NCBI GenBank assembly: GCA_002917775.1 | Contig: KZ627161.1 | Span: 408,428 to 472,427, forward strand | Direction of reading: 5' to 3' | Origin: Glaciozyma antarctica PI12 | Lineage: Eukaryota > Basidiomycota > Microbotryomycetes > Kriegeriales > Camptobasidiaceae | DNA length: 64,000 nucleotides | In this document: one piece after another, positions 32,201 to 42,327 of the stretch | How positions within the stretch are numbered: position 1 is the stretch's first letter | How the letters are laid out: the number at the start of each line of letters is the position of its first letter | The notes under the pieces: generated by a model | Database searches by the model: none | What the model saw: only the letters and a program-made list of their open reading frames with translations | What the model was told of the DNA's origin: nothing | Program-made: the position numbers and the translations under genes

Positions 32201-33656
32201 AGTTGTGAAGCTCGACGCTTCCTTCCTCCTCGTATCCAACACTCTCGTTCGCCTCGTCGTCCTCAGAACCGAGACTGCGATCCGCCTCCTCGCGAGTCCT
32301 CCACTCCTCCCCATCCTCGCTGTCGCCCGAACTCGACGATTCACTCCTCTCACTCGCTCCACTCCTCCTCCTCTCCTCCTCGACCTCAAACTCGAGGACC
32401 TGCTCCGTCGCCGCCCAAGTGACCGTCTTGCTGCTCGGTTGGCGCCTGAGAGTCCTCCCCAAGTCCTTCTCGATCTCGTCGTGCTCGAGTGGACGAGGTC
32501 CCGTCATCCCCCTACGCGAAGGCGAGAGTGCGGAGGAAGCAGAGGAGGAAGAGTACGAGTTGGATCGCTGGCGCTCGCGGGGAGGAGTCGAGGGCGGGGG
32601 AGCGGACGCGCCACCGAAATGGCGTTCGGGGACCGGGGCGCCTCCGGGGCGGATCCCAAGACCCATGGGGCTGTTTAACTTGTAGTCTTCCTGCTGCTGC
32701 TGCTGCTGCTGCTGCTGAGAGGGCTGGGGGTCGACGGCGGGGGTGTCGAAGGGGAGGGAGGGAGAGGGGGTGGAGCGGAGAGGCGGGGAGGGGTGATCCA
32801 GCGGGCGCGAGGTAGTAGGAACGCCGCGGGAGATCAAGGGGGAGGAGGAGACGAGACCGTTCTTTCGCACGGCGGCGTACGAGGACGACTGTCGGCGAGG
32901 AGCGTCGTCCATGTTGGCTGATCCTTGCAGGGCGCTCTGGGGTCGCGTCGGCCTGAAGGACGCGTTGCTGGGGACGGCGGAGAATGTGGAACTGTTGGTG
33001 ACGGAGGGAGAGGTGGCATGACTGCGGACGGGGCGGAAAGGGATGGAGGGGGAAGAAGGTGGCTTGGAGATGGTCGAGTCGTTGGTGGTCCGGGGAGAGT
33101 CGTCGCGCGCCGCCTCGTCATCCCTCATGTTCTCCTTGACGACCTCGACCTCGCCGCTAACCTTGCGTCTCCCGCTGACCCTCCTTTCGACCGTCGGCGA
33201 AGCGCTCGGGCCGCCATTCCTCGTTGCTGCCTGAGGAAGCCTCGATGCGCCGTAGATCGAGTTGATGGCGGCGGCGGATGAAGGAAGGGGAGGAGGAGGG
33301 CCAGCCACTATTCCACCGTTGCGGAAGGGCGAGTTGGAGACGAGAGATCCCGTCGACTTGAAGGAGGTTGATTGACGGCGCCTTGTGTTCATGGCGGCCA
33401 ACCCACCCTCGGCTCCCAGGGCCGTTCCGATCCTAGGCACCTCGGGACTGTCCCGACCTGATCCTCCCTCTGACTCTGAGCTGGCGTAGGTGTTGGGAGT
33501 TCGGCGAGGGAGGTTGGATGATGACCAGGCTCGGGACGGTTCGGCGGTGTTGTCGCGGCGAGAGGCGATAGGACTGCGGGAGGAGGGAGCGCGAAGGGAG
33601 GTTGGCGAGTGGGGGTTGGTCGCAGAGTGGGAGGAGGAGGGCGGTTGGGACGCCAT
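29239..33656 (-). CDS. BUD4: Bud4/anillin-like cytokinesis protein with C-terminal PH domain
   Basis: Probable scaffold linking septins to the bud neck or division site. The first exon (33656-31347) begins MASQPPSSSHSATNPH and encodes about 770 disordered, Ser-rich and acidic residues, including a run of about ten Gln. An anillin-homology region follows over several exons (MEKARAIQARPALKV, LPHQLSVSKDTFGDGL, VYHVRETAKVVYANDG, LDGQVFVTR, VSVRFAELPIPSRETS, LQ-type beta strands). The final exons hold a PH domain: TWKRRLFKIRGSVLIPYSEV through WLEALRAHLEA, stopping at 29239. This disordered-AH-PH order is that of Bud4, Mid2 and anillin; Int1 is another relative. The exon boundary near 31048-30896 is unclear: either one 153-nt intron or an extra exon encoding VRRRSLSTGDMAAR. 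Confidence 0.8.
32691..32717 (-). repeat. CAG/CTG triplet repeat coding poly-Gln
   Basis: About nine perfect CTG units on the plus strand give a Gln run in the disordered part of the Bud4-like protein; length polymorphism between strains is likely. Confidence 0.85.
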
Positions 33657-34469
33657 CCCTGTTCCTGTTCGGAGAGAGGGTGGGTTGGAGTGTTTTTCGG
33701 TTGACTGAGAGCGCGCACAGCGGTCAGCGATGGTCAAGGAGGAGACGCGCCTGCGAAGAGCTTACCTGAGTCTTTTTGCTCACTGCCTTTGAGTTGGGGT
33801 GAAGTGTTTTGGAGAGAGAGGGAGGGAACAAGTTGAGCCAGAGTCTCCCTTTCAGCCTTCTTTTAATTTTTTTCATCACGTGAAGTATCTCGCTTCATTT
33901 CCTCATTTTTACAGCTTCAGAGTATGCTCGACTCTGCATGGATGTATACGATTCGCTCTAGTGAAAAGGGACTCGAGCCAACCAAGGAGCGCGACTTGTT
34001 GTTCCGATATCTCCAACTCTCGCTTGTAATAATTCGCTCGCACCTCCTGCGTAAGTAGAGAATACGCCTCCCACAAAGAAGGCAGACCGTTGTTCGCTGC
34101 GATCCTGCGGAATTAAATTGACCTCCGTCACCATTTTTGGTTCGAGTCGTTCGATCCTGGCCTTCCCCCTTCGTCCCTCCGTCTGAGGAACCGCGTCCTC
34201 TGCCTCTGTACTCTCCCTTACCGCCAAGGCAATCAGCAGCCCGCTCACAGTAGCCCAAGAACCACCTTCTTTCCCTGCAGCGACCGCCTTGCATCAAGCC
34301 TTGGCTGCGTCTTCGACCCCTCGACCCCCGCCTAGGGTTTCCCTCAGCCACTCTTCTGGGATCGACACCTTGAACACTCTCCTTAACTCGTACACGCCCT
34401 CCTCGTACAAGCACACGCCAACGCGCCCTTCTCGCACAAGCGTCGCCCTTCTCGCACCAGCCATAGAGG
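33657..34469. promoter_or_regulatory. divergent promoter region
   Basis: Separates the Bud4-like gene and the single-pass membrane protein. AT-richer stretch at 33860-33920. No gene recognised; a first exon with signal peptide for the next gene may hide here. Confidence 0.4.
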
Positions 34470-35344
34470 ATGCCAATCTATGCACCCTTCATCGTGGTAC
34501 CGCCACTCACGTCCTGCGAGAAGGCATTCATCGTTTTCGTAAGTCATCAGCCATGAGAAGCAAGGGGCGAGAGCTAACGGTGTCGTGCAGGGCCAAGGAA
34601 CCGCTCCCTTCAACATCTTCCCCATTGCCACCGGCAGCGCGACTGGCGCTTCCCTGGAGACGCTCCCCGTTCAGGCCAAGGCTGGCTTCTTCGAGTGGAA
34701 CGTAGACTTCAACCCTGGTGCGTCCACCTTCGCAGGCCAGGCCCGCGTGAGCTAACCCCCCCTCTCCCCACAGGCGCCAACATCACTTTCGCTCTCGTAG
34801 ACGCAGAAGGTCAATACGCCTACTCCGTCTTCCGCGTCGTCCAAGAAGGTGACACCCTCTCCTGCCCGTACGTTCCGCGCCTCCCCCTCCCTCCATCGCT
34901 CACCCCACCCACCACAGGCCAAACGACTACACCTCCTCCTCCCCCAACCTCGGTGCAATCCTAGGCGGCGTCCTCGGCACAGCTTTCGTCCTTTCCCTCG
35001 TCGCCTTTTTCTACCTCCTCCACCGCCGTCGCGCCAAGCATCATTCGTCGTCTCTCCCTTCCCGCGCTCCGACGCCCGAAGTGACGGAGCTAGGAGCGCG
35101 AGCAGGGATGCGGAGGGCGGGGACGTTCAACCTCCATAACGTCGAGTTGACTGAGCCGTCGATGGATCATCTGAGGCAGATGGATCCGCCGCCGGGGTAC
35201 ATCCCTAAACCTGCGTCGGGGTCCGAGGAGGAGAGCTTTGTGGAGGAGAGTACGGGGGAGGGGAGTGGGGAGGGGGTACGGAGTGGTGGTGGATGGGTCG
35301 ATGGAGAGGAGCAGCGAGTGGGGAGGCAACGAGGGACGTTGTAG
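34470..35344 (+). CDS. single-pass membrane protein with fungal extracellular beta-rich domain
   Basis: Surface protein of a type common in basidiomycetes: a small secreted domain, one membrane helix and a cytosolic tail. Four exons (34470-34538, 34591-34717, 34774-34867, 34918-35344) give 238 residues. The ectodomain shows the pattern TSCEKAFIVFGQGTAPFNI ... FEWNVDFNPGANITFALVD ... SVFRVVQEGDTLSC, two cysteines framing a W-containing beta sandwich. The helix (LGAILGGVLGTAFVLSLVAF) is followed by RRRAK and a disordered tail. From this ATG there is no obvious signal peptide, so an upstream exon is likely missing. Function unknown; related proteins are usually left as hypothetical. Confidence 0.65.
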
Positions 35345-35647
35345 ACTGGGGTCATCGCTGTGGACGGACGTCGATTTTGTTGTTTTCTTCCTGTCGAGCT
35401 CATGCATTGGAGCCGCTGCCACCCGATTCGTACCACCGAGTCCCCTGCTCTCACTTGGCGTACACTCTGCTCTCTCCCACTGCTGAAAGTTGCGCTCAGA
35501 TCTCATCTCCGCGGACTTGCGCCCCTCCTTTGTTCTTCACTTTCGGCGAAACCGTCTCTCCTCACGTCCCCTCGTCCGCTAAGCCCTTTCCAACCCTCTT
35601 CCTTTGTCCTCACCGATCATCACCCCTCCCCCTGAATCCCTCAAGCG
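35345..35647. other. intergenic
   Basis: Just over 300 bases between tandem genes, pyrimidine-rich before the next ATG. Nothing else seen. Confidence 0.4.
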
Positions 35648-36819
35648 ATGTCGAAAGCTCCTTGTTCGCACTCTCTCTCCTCCTTGCTTGACTGCAAGAC
35701 GCTACCACACTCACAAACACCCAGAATTTCCTCTCCTCCTCACTACCGAACCCCATCTCCCCCTCCCACCTCGAAGCGAATCAGCATCTGGGACATCGTC
35801 GCTTCCTACGCCCAACCCAGCGTTCCTCCTCTCCCCATCTCGCAAGGTCCTGTCGATCCTTCCCATACGTTGAGGTGCGTCGAAGCGGAGGTTAGGTACC
35901 CGCCTGAGGCGTGGAGTGAGGTCGGGTGGGAGGTGAGGAGGTGTGGGAGTGGGGAGGAGGGCGGGGTGAGGCGGGAGGGGACGACGGTGTTTGAGCGACT
36001 GCAGGAGCTGGAGAAGGCGAGTGGTGGGAAGGGTGGGAAGGGTGGGAAGCAGGAGAAGGATCTAGCGAGGAGGACGAAGACGATTCCGTGAGTCCCTCTC
36101 GCGACCCCACCGAGCTTCGCAGCTCACCCTGCTCAAGCTATACCTCCCTCCTCGCTGCCCTCCCCCCTTTCCTCCTCCTCACCTCCGTCCTCCTCCTTAT
36201 CCTCGTCCTCCTTTCCCCGACATACCTCCTCAAAAACAAAAACCTCACCACCCTCCATCTCCCCCCCAAAAGCACTCTCCTACTAGGTCCCCTCGGTCCG
36301 TCCCTCCTCTCCCTTCTTCCTCCCTGCTAACCCCTTATAGGTTCCTGCCACCTCTCTCCCAGCGCACGCATCTGCACCCGCGCGTCTTTCTTCCCCTCCT
36401 CCCTCGCCTTCCTCACGCCCACCTCTCCCGACCCATTCCCCATCCCCCTCCCCCTATACTCAAGCTCCTTCCTCCTCTCCCTCCTCTTCCTAACCCTCGC
36501 AACTCTCCTCTCCACCCTCTCCTCCTTCCCCCGCCGTCATTCCACCCCTCCTACCACCCATCGTCTCGCCCTCGCAGCCAGAATAACTCTGCTCGTAGGA
36601 CTAGCCATCGGGGTCCTAGGAACTGTGCTGCAGCGGGTCGCTTTGAATGAGATGCTGCAGCGGGTGGCGTTGGATAAGGAGGGAGTGGAGATTGGGAGAG
36701 CGTTTGGGGTGGTGTGGGGCGCGATGGGAGTGGCGGGAGTGGCGGGGGTGGCTTTGGTGGGATTGTCGTCGGGGAAGCGTGAGGAGGAACAGGAGGGGAA
36801 GGAGCAGAGTTCGGTGTGA
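35648..36819 (+). CDS. four-helix membrane protein, possibly SUR7/PalI-like
   Basis: Three exons (35648-36087, 36138-36295, 36341-36819) give 358 residues; an alternative acceptor at 36122 would shorten the first intron to 35 nt. A cytosolic N-terminus of about 145 residues with charged Gly/Lys repeats (KGGKGGKQEK) precedes helix 1 (LLAALPPFLLLTSVLLLILVL). A loop with two cysteines (GSCHLSPSARICTRASFF) precedes helices 2 to 4 (FLLSLLFLTLATLLS; ITLLVGLAIGVLG; WGAMGVAGVAGVALVG). One helix, a Cys-bearing outer loop and three further helices is the layout of SUR7/PalI eisosome or pH-sensing proteins, but the family GLW motif is not evident, so the assignment is tentative. A nine-codon duplication sits between helices 3 and 4. 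It ends only 71 bases from the convergent SHR3. Confidence 0.6.
36626..36679 (+). repeat. 27-bp tandem duplication in coding sequence
   Basis: Two imperfect copies of TGCTGCAGCGGGT... with period 27 encode LQRVALNEM and LQRVALDKE, an in-frame lengthening of the loop between helices 3 and 4. Confidence 0.7.
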
Positions 36820-36890
36820 ATAGCTTGCCGAGTTGCGGCACTGCAAGGAAACGCCGTTTGTGCGTTCCAACCCTCCCTTCACACGCCCAT

Positions 36891-38036
36891 CTACTGGTCC
36901 TTCTTCTCCTCTGAAACTGCCGCCGCCCTCGCCGCCGCCGCCTCCGCCTCCAACTCAGGCTTAACGACATTCTCCTCGACATACCACTCCCCAATCTGGA
37001 GGATCAGCACTCCCACAAGAAGCGCCATCGCAATCGTGTTCGCAGCGCAGAGGATCGCGAGGTGTTCCGTCCGTTCCGTGTACGTCATCAGCGAGGTCGT
37101 GTCGGCCGCAATAGCGCTCGCGCGAGCACTGTTGCCTAGTGGGCCGGTATTTGCTCGAGCGAAATAGGATTGGAGCTTGGTGAAGAAGTCCAGGGGGTCG
37201 AAAGTCGGGTGGGCGGCGACGTTGAGAGGGTCACTGGAGGGGCGTTAGTAGAGAAGCGGTGAAGGGGAGGGAAGACGGACCGAGCGATGGTGCGGATTGA
37301 GGGGAGGGTGATGGTCAGGTAGACGGAGGCGGTGAGGATGAGGACGACTGGGAGGGGGTTAGCCTGAGGACGATCTTGAGATTCGAGCGATGGCTCACAG
37401 AGGGAAAATCCGCTGAAGAAGAACGAGCTGTCGGTGTAGCGCGCGAACTTGGCTACGACGGTGATAAAGGTGGCGAAGAACTGTGCGGAGAGAGAGGTGC
37501 CTCGTCGTCAGCTCCCAGCTCCTGTCGCCTCAAACGCCTTCCGTCCCCGCCAGCTCCTCCACCAGATCTTCACGCCATCCCCCATCTCCCCTCCTTGCCA
37601 ATCCCTGACCCGCTCCCTCCTCCCCTCCAGCCCCTCCCAGCCCCTCGTCACAGGACGAACCAACTCACCACAACATGAAGGAACAGCTTCACCGCCGGTG
37701 CTCCATAGTACCACGTCAAATAGTAGTTCTCGGCCTGCATCACCATCGACTCCGTCAAAGGCCGCGTGAAGAGGATCTCCGAATCCCATAGCTGCGCGCA
37801 ACGAGCTCGTTAGCCGTGTTCGCCACGCGAAAGAGAGAGAGGGGACACACGAGGGAGGTGAAGAGGATTCCGAGGAGGAAGCTGGTGGTGCAGATTGAGG
37901 AACTGTGGGGGAAGGTGATGAGTAGGCGACCAGACGCGGGAAAGACGAGGAAAGAGGAGGTGGCGCCGCAAGCCGTGCAGGGTGTGAGAGGTCCACGGGC
38001 TGGCGGTGGGATGTCTCACCTTGTTAGAAGTCCCAT
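36891..38036 (-). CDS. SHR3: ER packaging chaperone for amino-acid permeases (Shr3 family)
   Basis: ER membrane chaperone that lets amino-acid permeases fold and enter COPII vesicles. Six exons (38036-38020, 37902-37851, 37791-37669, 37480-37399, 37347-37281, 37233-36891) give 227 residues; yeast Shr3 has 210. Exon 1 is only 17 nt (MGLLT plus two bases). Four helices are seen: SSICTTSFLLGILFTSL, the stretch around APAVKLFLHVVFFATFITVV, LILTASVYLTITLPSI, and AANTIAMALLVGVLILQIGE. The motif YYLTWYYGAP and the GVLILQIGEWY end match the family as I recall it. The tail is charged and Ala/Glu-rich, fitting the COPI/COPII-contacting tail of Shr3. Confidence 0.85.
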
Positions 38037-38440
38037 TGTTGCTTTTCGAGGTGAGGGGAGGAGGGAGACGGCGAGGGGGACGAGAGGAAAAGAGCTCCGC
38101 ACTGTTCGACCGGCACCCGGTCCTCTTTCGTCGAGGCGTGCTGTCGGAGTCCCGGTCTTTCTTTCGAAGGAGCACCAACGAAAGTCAAGTCTGGCAAGTC
38201 TGGATCGCTCAGAGCTCCCTTTCCGAGGGGCGCCGTTGCTGTTGCCCCACCTCGGCGAAGCAGGACCTTTTCGGCGTTCGCTGAGTCCTCTCTCGCTCTC
38301 TCTTCTCTCCGCACCGCTCGAAATCAAAGGCGAAAGCGTCTGCATAACTACTACATCAAAAGAACGAACCCGACACACGGCGTGTATAGTGTGCGGGAGG
38401 ATAACCAGCCATCTCTCCCCTCCCCCTCTCCCGACCCTCC
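38037..38440. other. intergenic, SHR3 promoter
   Basis: Between the SHR3 start and the end of the Zn2Cys6 gene, both on the minus strand. No gene seen. Confidence 0.4.
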
Positions 38441-39822
38441 TCAATAACTCTCCATCTCCCCCGGCCTTCCAGTCCCCCACGCCGGTACTCCTCCAGCTCC
38501 ATACGACGTCGAGTAATCGGGGAACCTCGCCGAATCGCTCAGCAACGGCGAGACGTACGCCAACTCGGCTTCGTCGCGGTGAGGTTGGCGAGGGAGGTGC
38601 GGGTACGCTTCGTACCGGAGCGGTGCGTCTTGCGTGTAGTGGTGAGTGGGACTAGGTCGGTGGGGTTCGTCGAACGAGGGAGGAGGGGCGTAGTCGTGCG
38701 AGCGAGGACGCGGAGGAGGGAAGAATTGCTGCGCGTCGTGAGGTTGTCGAGGACTTGGCTGGAGGTGCGGAGGAGCGTATTGGAAGTGGCGCTGGGGGAG
38801 GGGAGGATGTGGAAGGTATGAGGGGACCGAGTGGGTGGGTTGGGGGTGGTGGAGGAGGGGAGGAGGGGCGGGGGCAAAGGTCGAGTATTGAGGGGGGTGA
38901 GGAGACCACTCGGAGGGGCACTCGCTGACGGCGGGAGAGATTGCGTCGGCGGGAGGAGTGGGAAGCTCCCACTGGCTGGTGGGGATCTGGTACTGCTCGT
39001 CGTAATGGCCGTAGAGGGAGGCGGAGGTCGACGTTGGGCTAAAGTGCGCCTGGTTCGGTTGGAGGTCGAAGGCCTGCTGCGAGTCGAAGGATTTGCGGTA
39101 CATGTTGGGGTGAATTTGGAGGGAGAGGGAGGGTCGAGGGTAGGGGTGGTATTGGCGATATTGAAGGGAGGAGGTCGAAGGAGCGCTCGCTCGCCGCTGG
39201 TCGATTGCTTCGTTCCTGCTCCGACCGTTCGCCGACCATTCTCCCGACGATCCTTCGAACGATTCCTTTGAGCTCGACAAGCGCTTCTTGTACAGCGAGG
39301 CGGGATCCAAGTCGATGAGGCTGGCGTCGCTTCCGCTTCTCGACGAAGTTGATCTCGCTGACGCCGACGACAAGGTGAGGAAAGAGTTTGAGTCTATTCT
39401 CGCCTGCTCGTGGGCTCCTTCTGGACTCTTGCGACTGTTGGCAATCCTCGAGTTCTGCTTCCTCGCTCTCGCAGCTGCGTTCTGCTCACTTTAAACAAGG
39501 GACCCCTGACGTCAGTCAATGCGCTCCCCTTCGACGAACTCAATCCCAACTCACGGAGTCACTCGAATCCAATCGCAGGTCCTCCCAGCAGCCTCACAGC
39601 TGGTACAGACGGGCTCTCCTCCAGTGCACTTGATCTTCCTAGACGAGGGAGAGGGATAGCGTTAGCGCCGGCGAAAGCGGATCGACATTCTAATTCCTCG
39701 ACGTACCGGACTCGGCAGTGCGTGCAGGCCAGCGCGACACGGCGAGGACCATCATCGCCTGGTTGAGAAGATGCTCGAGAAGCACGGCGTCGGGATGAGG
39801 GAGAGGAAGCGCGAGGCGACAT
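38441..39822 (-). CDS. Zn2Cys6 (Gal4-type) transcription factor
   Basis: Nuclear fungal-specific DNA-binding protein. Three exons (39822-39707, 39638-39555, 39488-38441) give 415 residues. The binuclear zinc cluster at about residues 32-60 has the exact spacing C-X2-C-X6-C-X6-C-X2-C-X6-C (ACTHCRVRKIKC ... CTSCEAAGRTC), split by the first intron. The region after it (QNAAARARKQNSRIANSRKS) is basic. The rest is disordered and rich in Ser, Pro, Gln, His and Tyr. No fungal-specific middle homology domain is visible, so this is a short-form factor. The third exon starts after an AAAG acceptor, chosen because it alone keeps phase with the long reading frame. Target genes cannot be inferred. Confidence 0.82.
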
Positions 39823-41708
39823 CTGGAGCTGGGGGAGACGCGGAGGGGCTGGGGGAACGAGATGAGGGCCTTGTTCTGGAAGATGCTGAGGTTGTCGAGG
39901 TCGTGCGTTTGCTGTCGACGATAAGGGAGAACGGTGGCGAGAGAGAGGGGAGGCAAGAACAAAAAAGAACAAAGTCGCTGAGGCTTCGAGAGGAAGACTC
40001 CCTCGCGAAGATCATCCCTTGCTCTCGAATAGCCGGTTTCTCCCTCGTGGCTGGAGGAGGGGCCTCTCGTCATTTCATTCCTTCTTCTCCTTCCAATCAA
40101 TCGAACTCCGCCCTGTACAATCACCCTCCTTCAGGCCTTTCTCAGACGTTCCTCTCGCTCTACCGACTTGATCACTGTTTCGTCTTACCGAAAAGCGCAT
40201 CACTGCGCCGCAGAATCCATACTGCAGCAGGGTCGACGGAACTTGGCGTGACGATGCCATCGCAATCAACCTGCTGGCTCCAACCTGCGAACTCGCAACT
40301 CAACTATATTTCACCTCTCGCCAGGACGAGGAGGAGTGACGCCCGCCCGCCCGAATCTCGCAACGGCGTTCGCCCGATCGTTCGTTCCCCAGGCTCCAGG
40401 GCAGCACCTGGCTACCACGCTCCCTCCACGCGCCTCTCGCTTAGCAAGAGCGTTGTCCTACGCAGGTCGTCCTGCGCGATTTTAGCTTTGAAACCGCGCA
40501 GCTCCATCGTCGCAGCCGCACGCAGCACTTCCTCCTCAGTCTATCAGCGCGAGTTCAAGCTCTGCGCCATATTTATACTTCTGGGGCGCGCGAGCTATGG
40601 ATCCCCTCTCCAAGGCCACAAGCGCGAATTTGGGACCGAAATCAACCCCCGGAGAGGAAAGTAACCTTTCGTTAGCGAGACATTTTTTCTCCGCTCCAGG
40701 ATCCAGGGAGAGACATCCTTTCAAGATGGGTGCCAGCCGACAAAAGCTGCCTGATTGCATCTACCGCCTGGGGGAAGGTAGTCACGAGCCAGCTCCGGCC
40801 GGTCGACTTGCTCATCCTCTCCAGCCGACCGAGATGGTGCCTTCAACCTTGCGATGGATCGGCGCGAAATTGCCGCGCGCTCGAAAGCCTTTGAGAGCCA
40901 TATCCTCTTTGAAAGCGCTCGTCGAGACAGCGAGACAGGCGCGAGGACGTATGCCAAGGTGTGCCCTGAGCGATTCCAACGGAAAAGGGACGAAGTGCCA
41001 GGTAGTGGCGGCAGCCCCCTCCTCAGATCAATCGCGAAAGGAGCTTCATTCTTCGCACGACGTTCCTTGCAATGGTTCCGAAGACGATTCGGCAGGAACG
41101 ATTCAGCAGGAAAGAAGGAACGAGGCGTAGGTTGTGCTCAGCGAGCGTACCGCCCTCGCCCGCCGTCGAACTTTGAACGTCGAACTCTGCGAAACAAAAG
41201 AAACCTTCAAGCGTTCTCGTACCCCCGTGATCTAGCACCAACGGCAGCAACCGCATACCACCAAAGCAGCATTCCTCGCACGCACTCGGGCAGTTGAAAG
41301 CCATTCGAGGAAGATGCCGAGCGAGCGAGAACGCTCCGCCGAACCGGGTTCTCTCAGGCCGCGTACGAACCGCTAACGCAGAGAGGATATAGAGAAGCAG
41401 CGATGCATCGGCGGAGCGGAATTAGAAGGACGGGAGCAGGAGAGGCGGAAGAGAAGAGCCGCACTAGCGCAGTATGGGTCGTTACCTCGGCGCGTCCGGA
41501 TCCAGCAACGCGCTCAACGGCTCGTTAATATACGCGCGCAGGTGGTCGGGGGGTTCCAGCAAAGTATTACACAGCAACAGTTGGTGAGGAAGTGGGGGTC
41601 GAATGCGAGAGAGTCGTGGGCGGGGTGCGTGGTGAAAGAGGAGGTCGTGCGAAGGGGGAGGAGAGGAGGTATAGCAGCTCCAACAATCGGCGTAGCTCTA
41701 GCAGGAGC
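39823..41708. other. large intergenic region
   Basis: Nearly 1.9 kb without a gene I can defend. A plus-strand open frame at 39771-40664 is long but lacks domain, codon or splice support. It contains the promoter of the Zn2Cys6 gene at its left end. Confidence 0.45.
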
Positions 41709-42133
41709 TTAATAGCTCGCACCGCAGCAAGACTGCGATGCTCCAGTGACTGCACGGACGCGAGCGAACAGGCGTCAGCTGTCCCCTCCCTCCGCGTTCG
41801 AACCGCACTCACCTGGTCCGTTCATATCTCCCATACTCCCTCCTCGCCCTCCTCCGCCGCCTACACCACCACCACCACCACCACCACCACCACACGGCGC
41901 CAAACCCACGCGGTCGGCCTTTGAGAGCTAGGAACACGATCAGCCCTGGCACTGCCAATGCGAACTGAATCAAACTCACATGTAGAAGGCTTCAGCTTGT
42001 GGTTCGCAGCTGGGTTCAAGAGCGTCGTGAAGAAGAGGCAGAGTCCCAACCAGAGGGAGATGAACAACTCCTTGGTGGAAACCCACAGCGGTCGGTGGGC
42101 GCGGATCTGACCTTGCTGGATGTAGGGCGGCAT
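41709..42133 (-). CDS. small selenoprotein-K-like membrane protein (Cys form)
   Basis: Small ER membrane protein candidate of the SelK/SelS-like type. Three exons (42133-41966, 41918-41813, 41749-41709) give 104 residues, near the 94 of human SelK. It starts MPPYIQQGQIRAHRPL, matching the family YI-x-x-GQ-I/V opening, then one membrane helix (LFISLWLGLCLFFTTLL), then a Gly-rich tail (about ten Gly from the CAC array) and ends SQSCCGASY. Human SelK ends with Sec-Gly-Arg; here a Cys pair lies near the end, with no in-frame TGA before the TAA. The first intron (donor GTTCGC, acceptor AAAG, 47 nt) was chosen because it alone reads the triplet array as Gly; the donor GTGAGT at 41979 would give Trp or Val runs. 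It starts 194 bases from RHO3, back to back. Confidence 0.6.
41864..41893 (-). repeat. CAC/GTG triplet array coding poly-Gly
   Basis: Ten perfect CAC units on the plus strand; on the minus strand they read as Gly codons of the SelK-like tail in the chosen frame. Confidence 0.9.
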
Positions 42134-42327
42134 AGTTTGCGCCCTGTTCAAGCTGAGAGGAGCTTCCGAGGTGATGGTACGAGGAAGAGCGTTGAGGGCA
42201 CCAGTTCGCCTCTCTCCCTCCTCGCCCCAGCACCTCAACTCGCCTTCCTCTCGCCCACCTCCTCCCACCACTCCCCTCCGCCTCGGCCCGCTAATCCTCC
42301 CACCACTTCCGCCCGGGCCTCCTCAGC

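Noticed and set aside
31512-32678. 388-codon plus-strand open frame
   Set aside because: It lies opposite the long first exon of the Bud4-like gene. High GC leaves antisense frames open; no start context, introns or domain are visible.
39771-40664. 297-codon plus-strand open frame
   Set aside because: Overlaps the start of the Zn2Cys6 gene on the other strand, and its composition resembles non-coding DNA.
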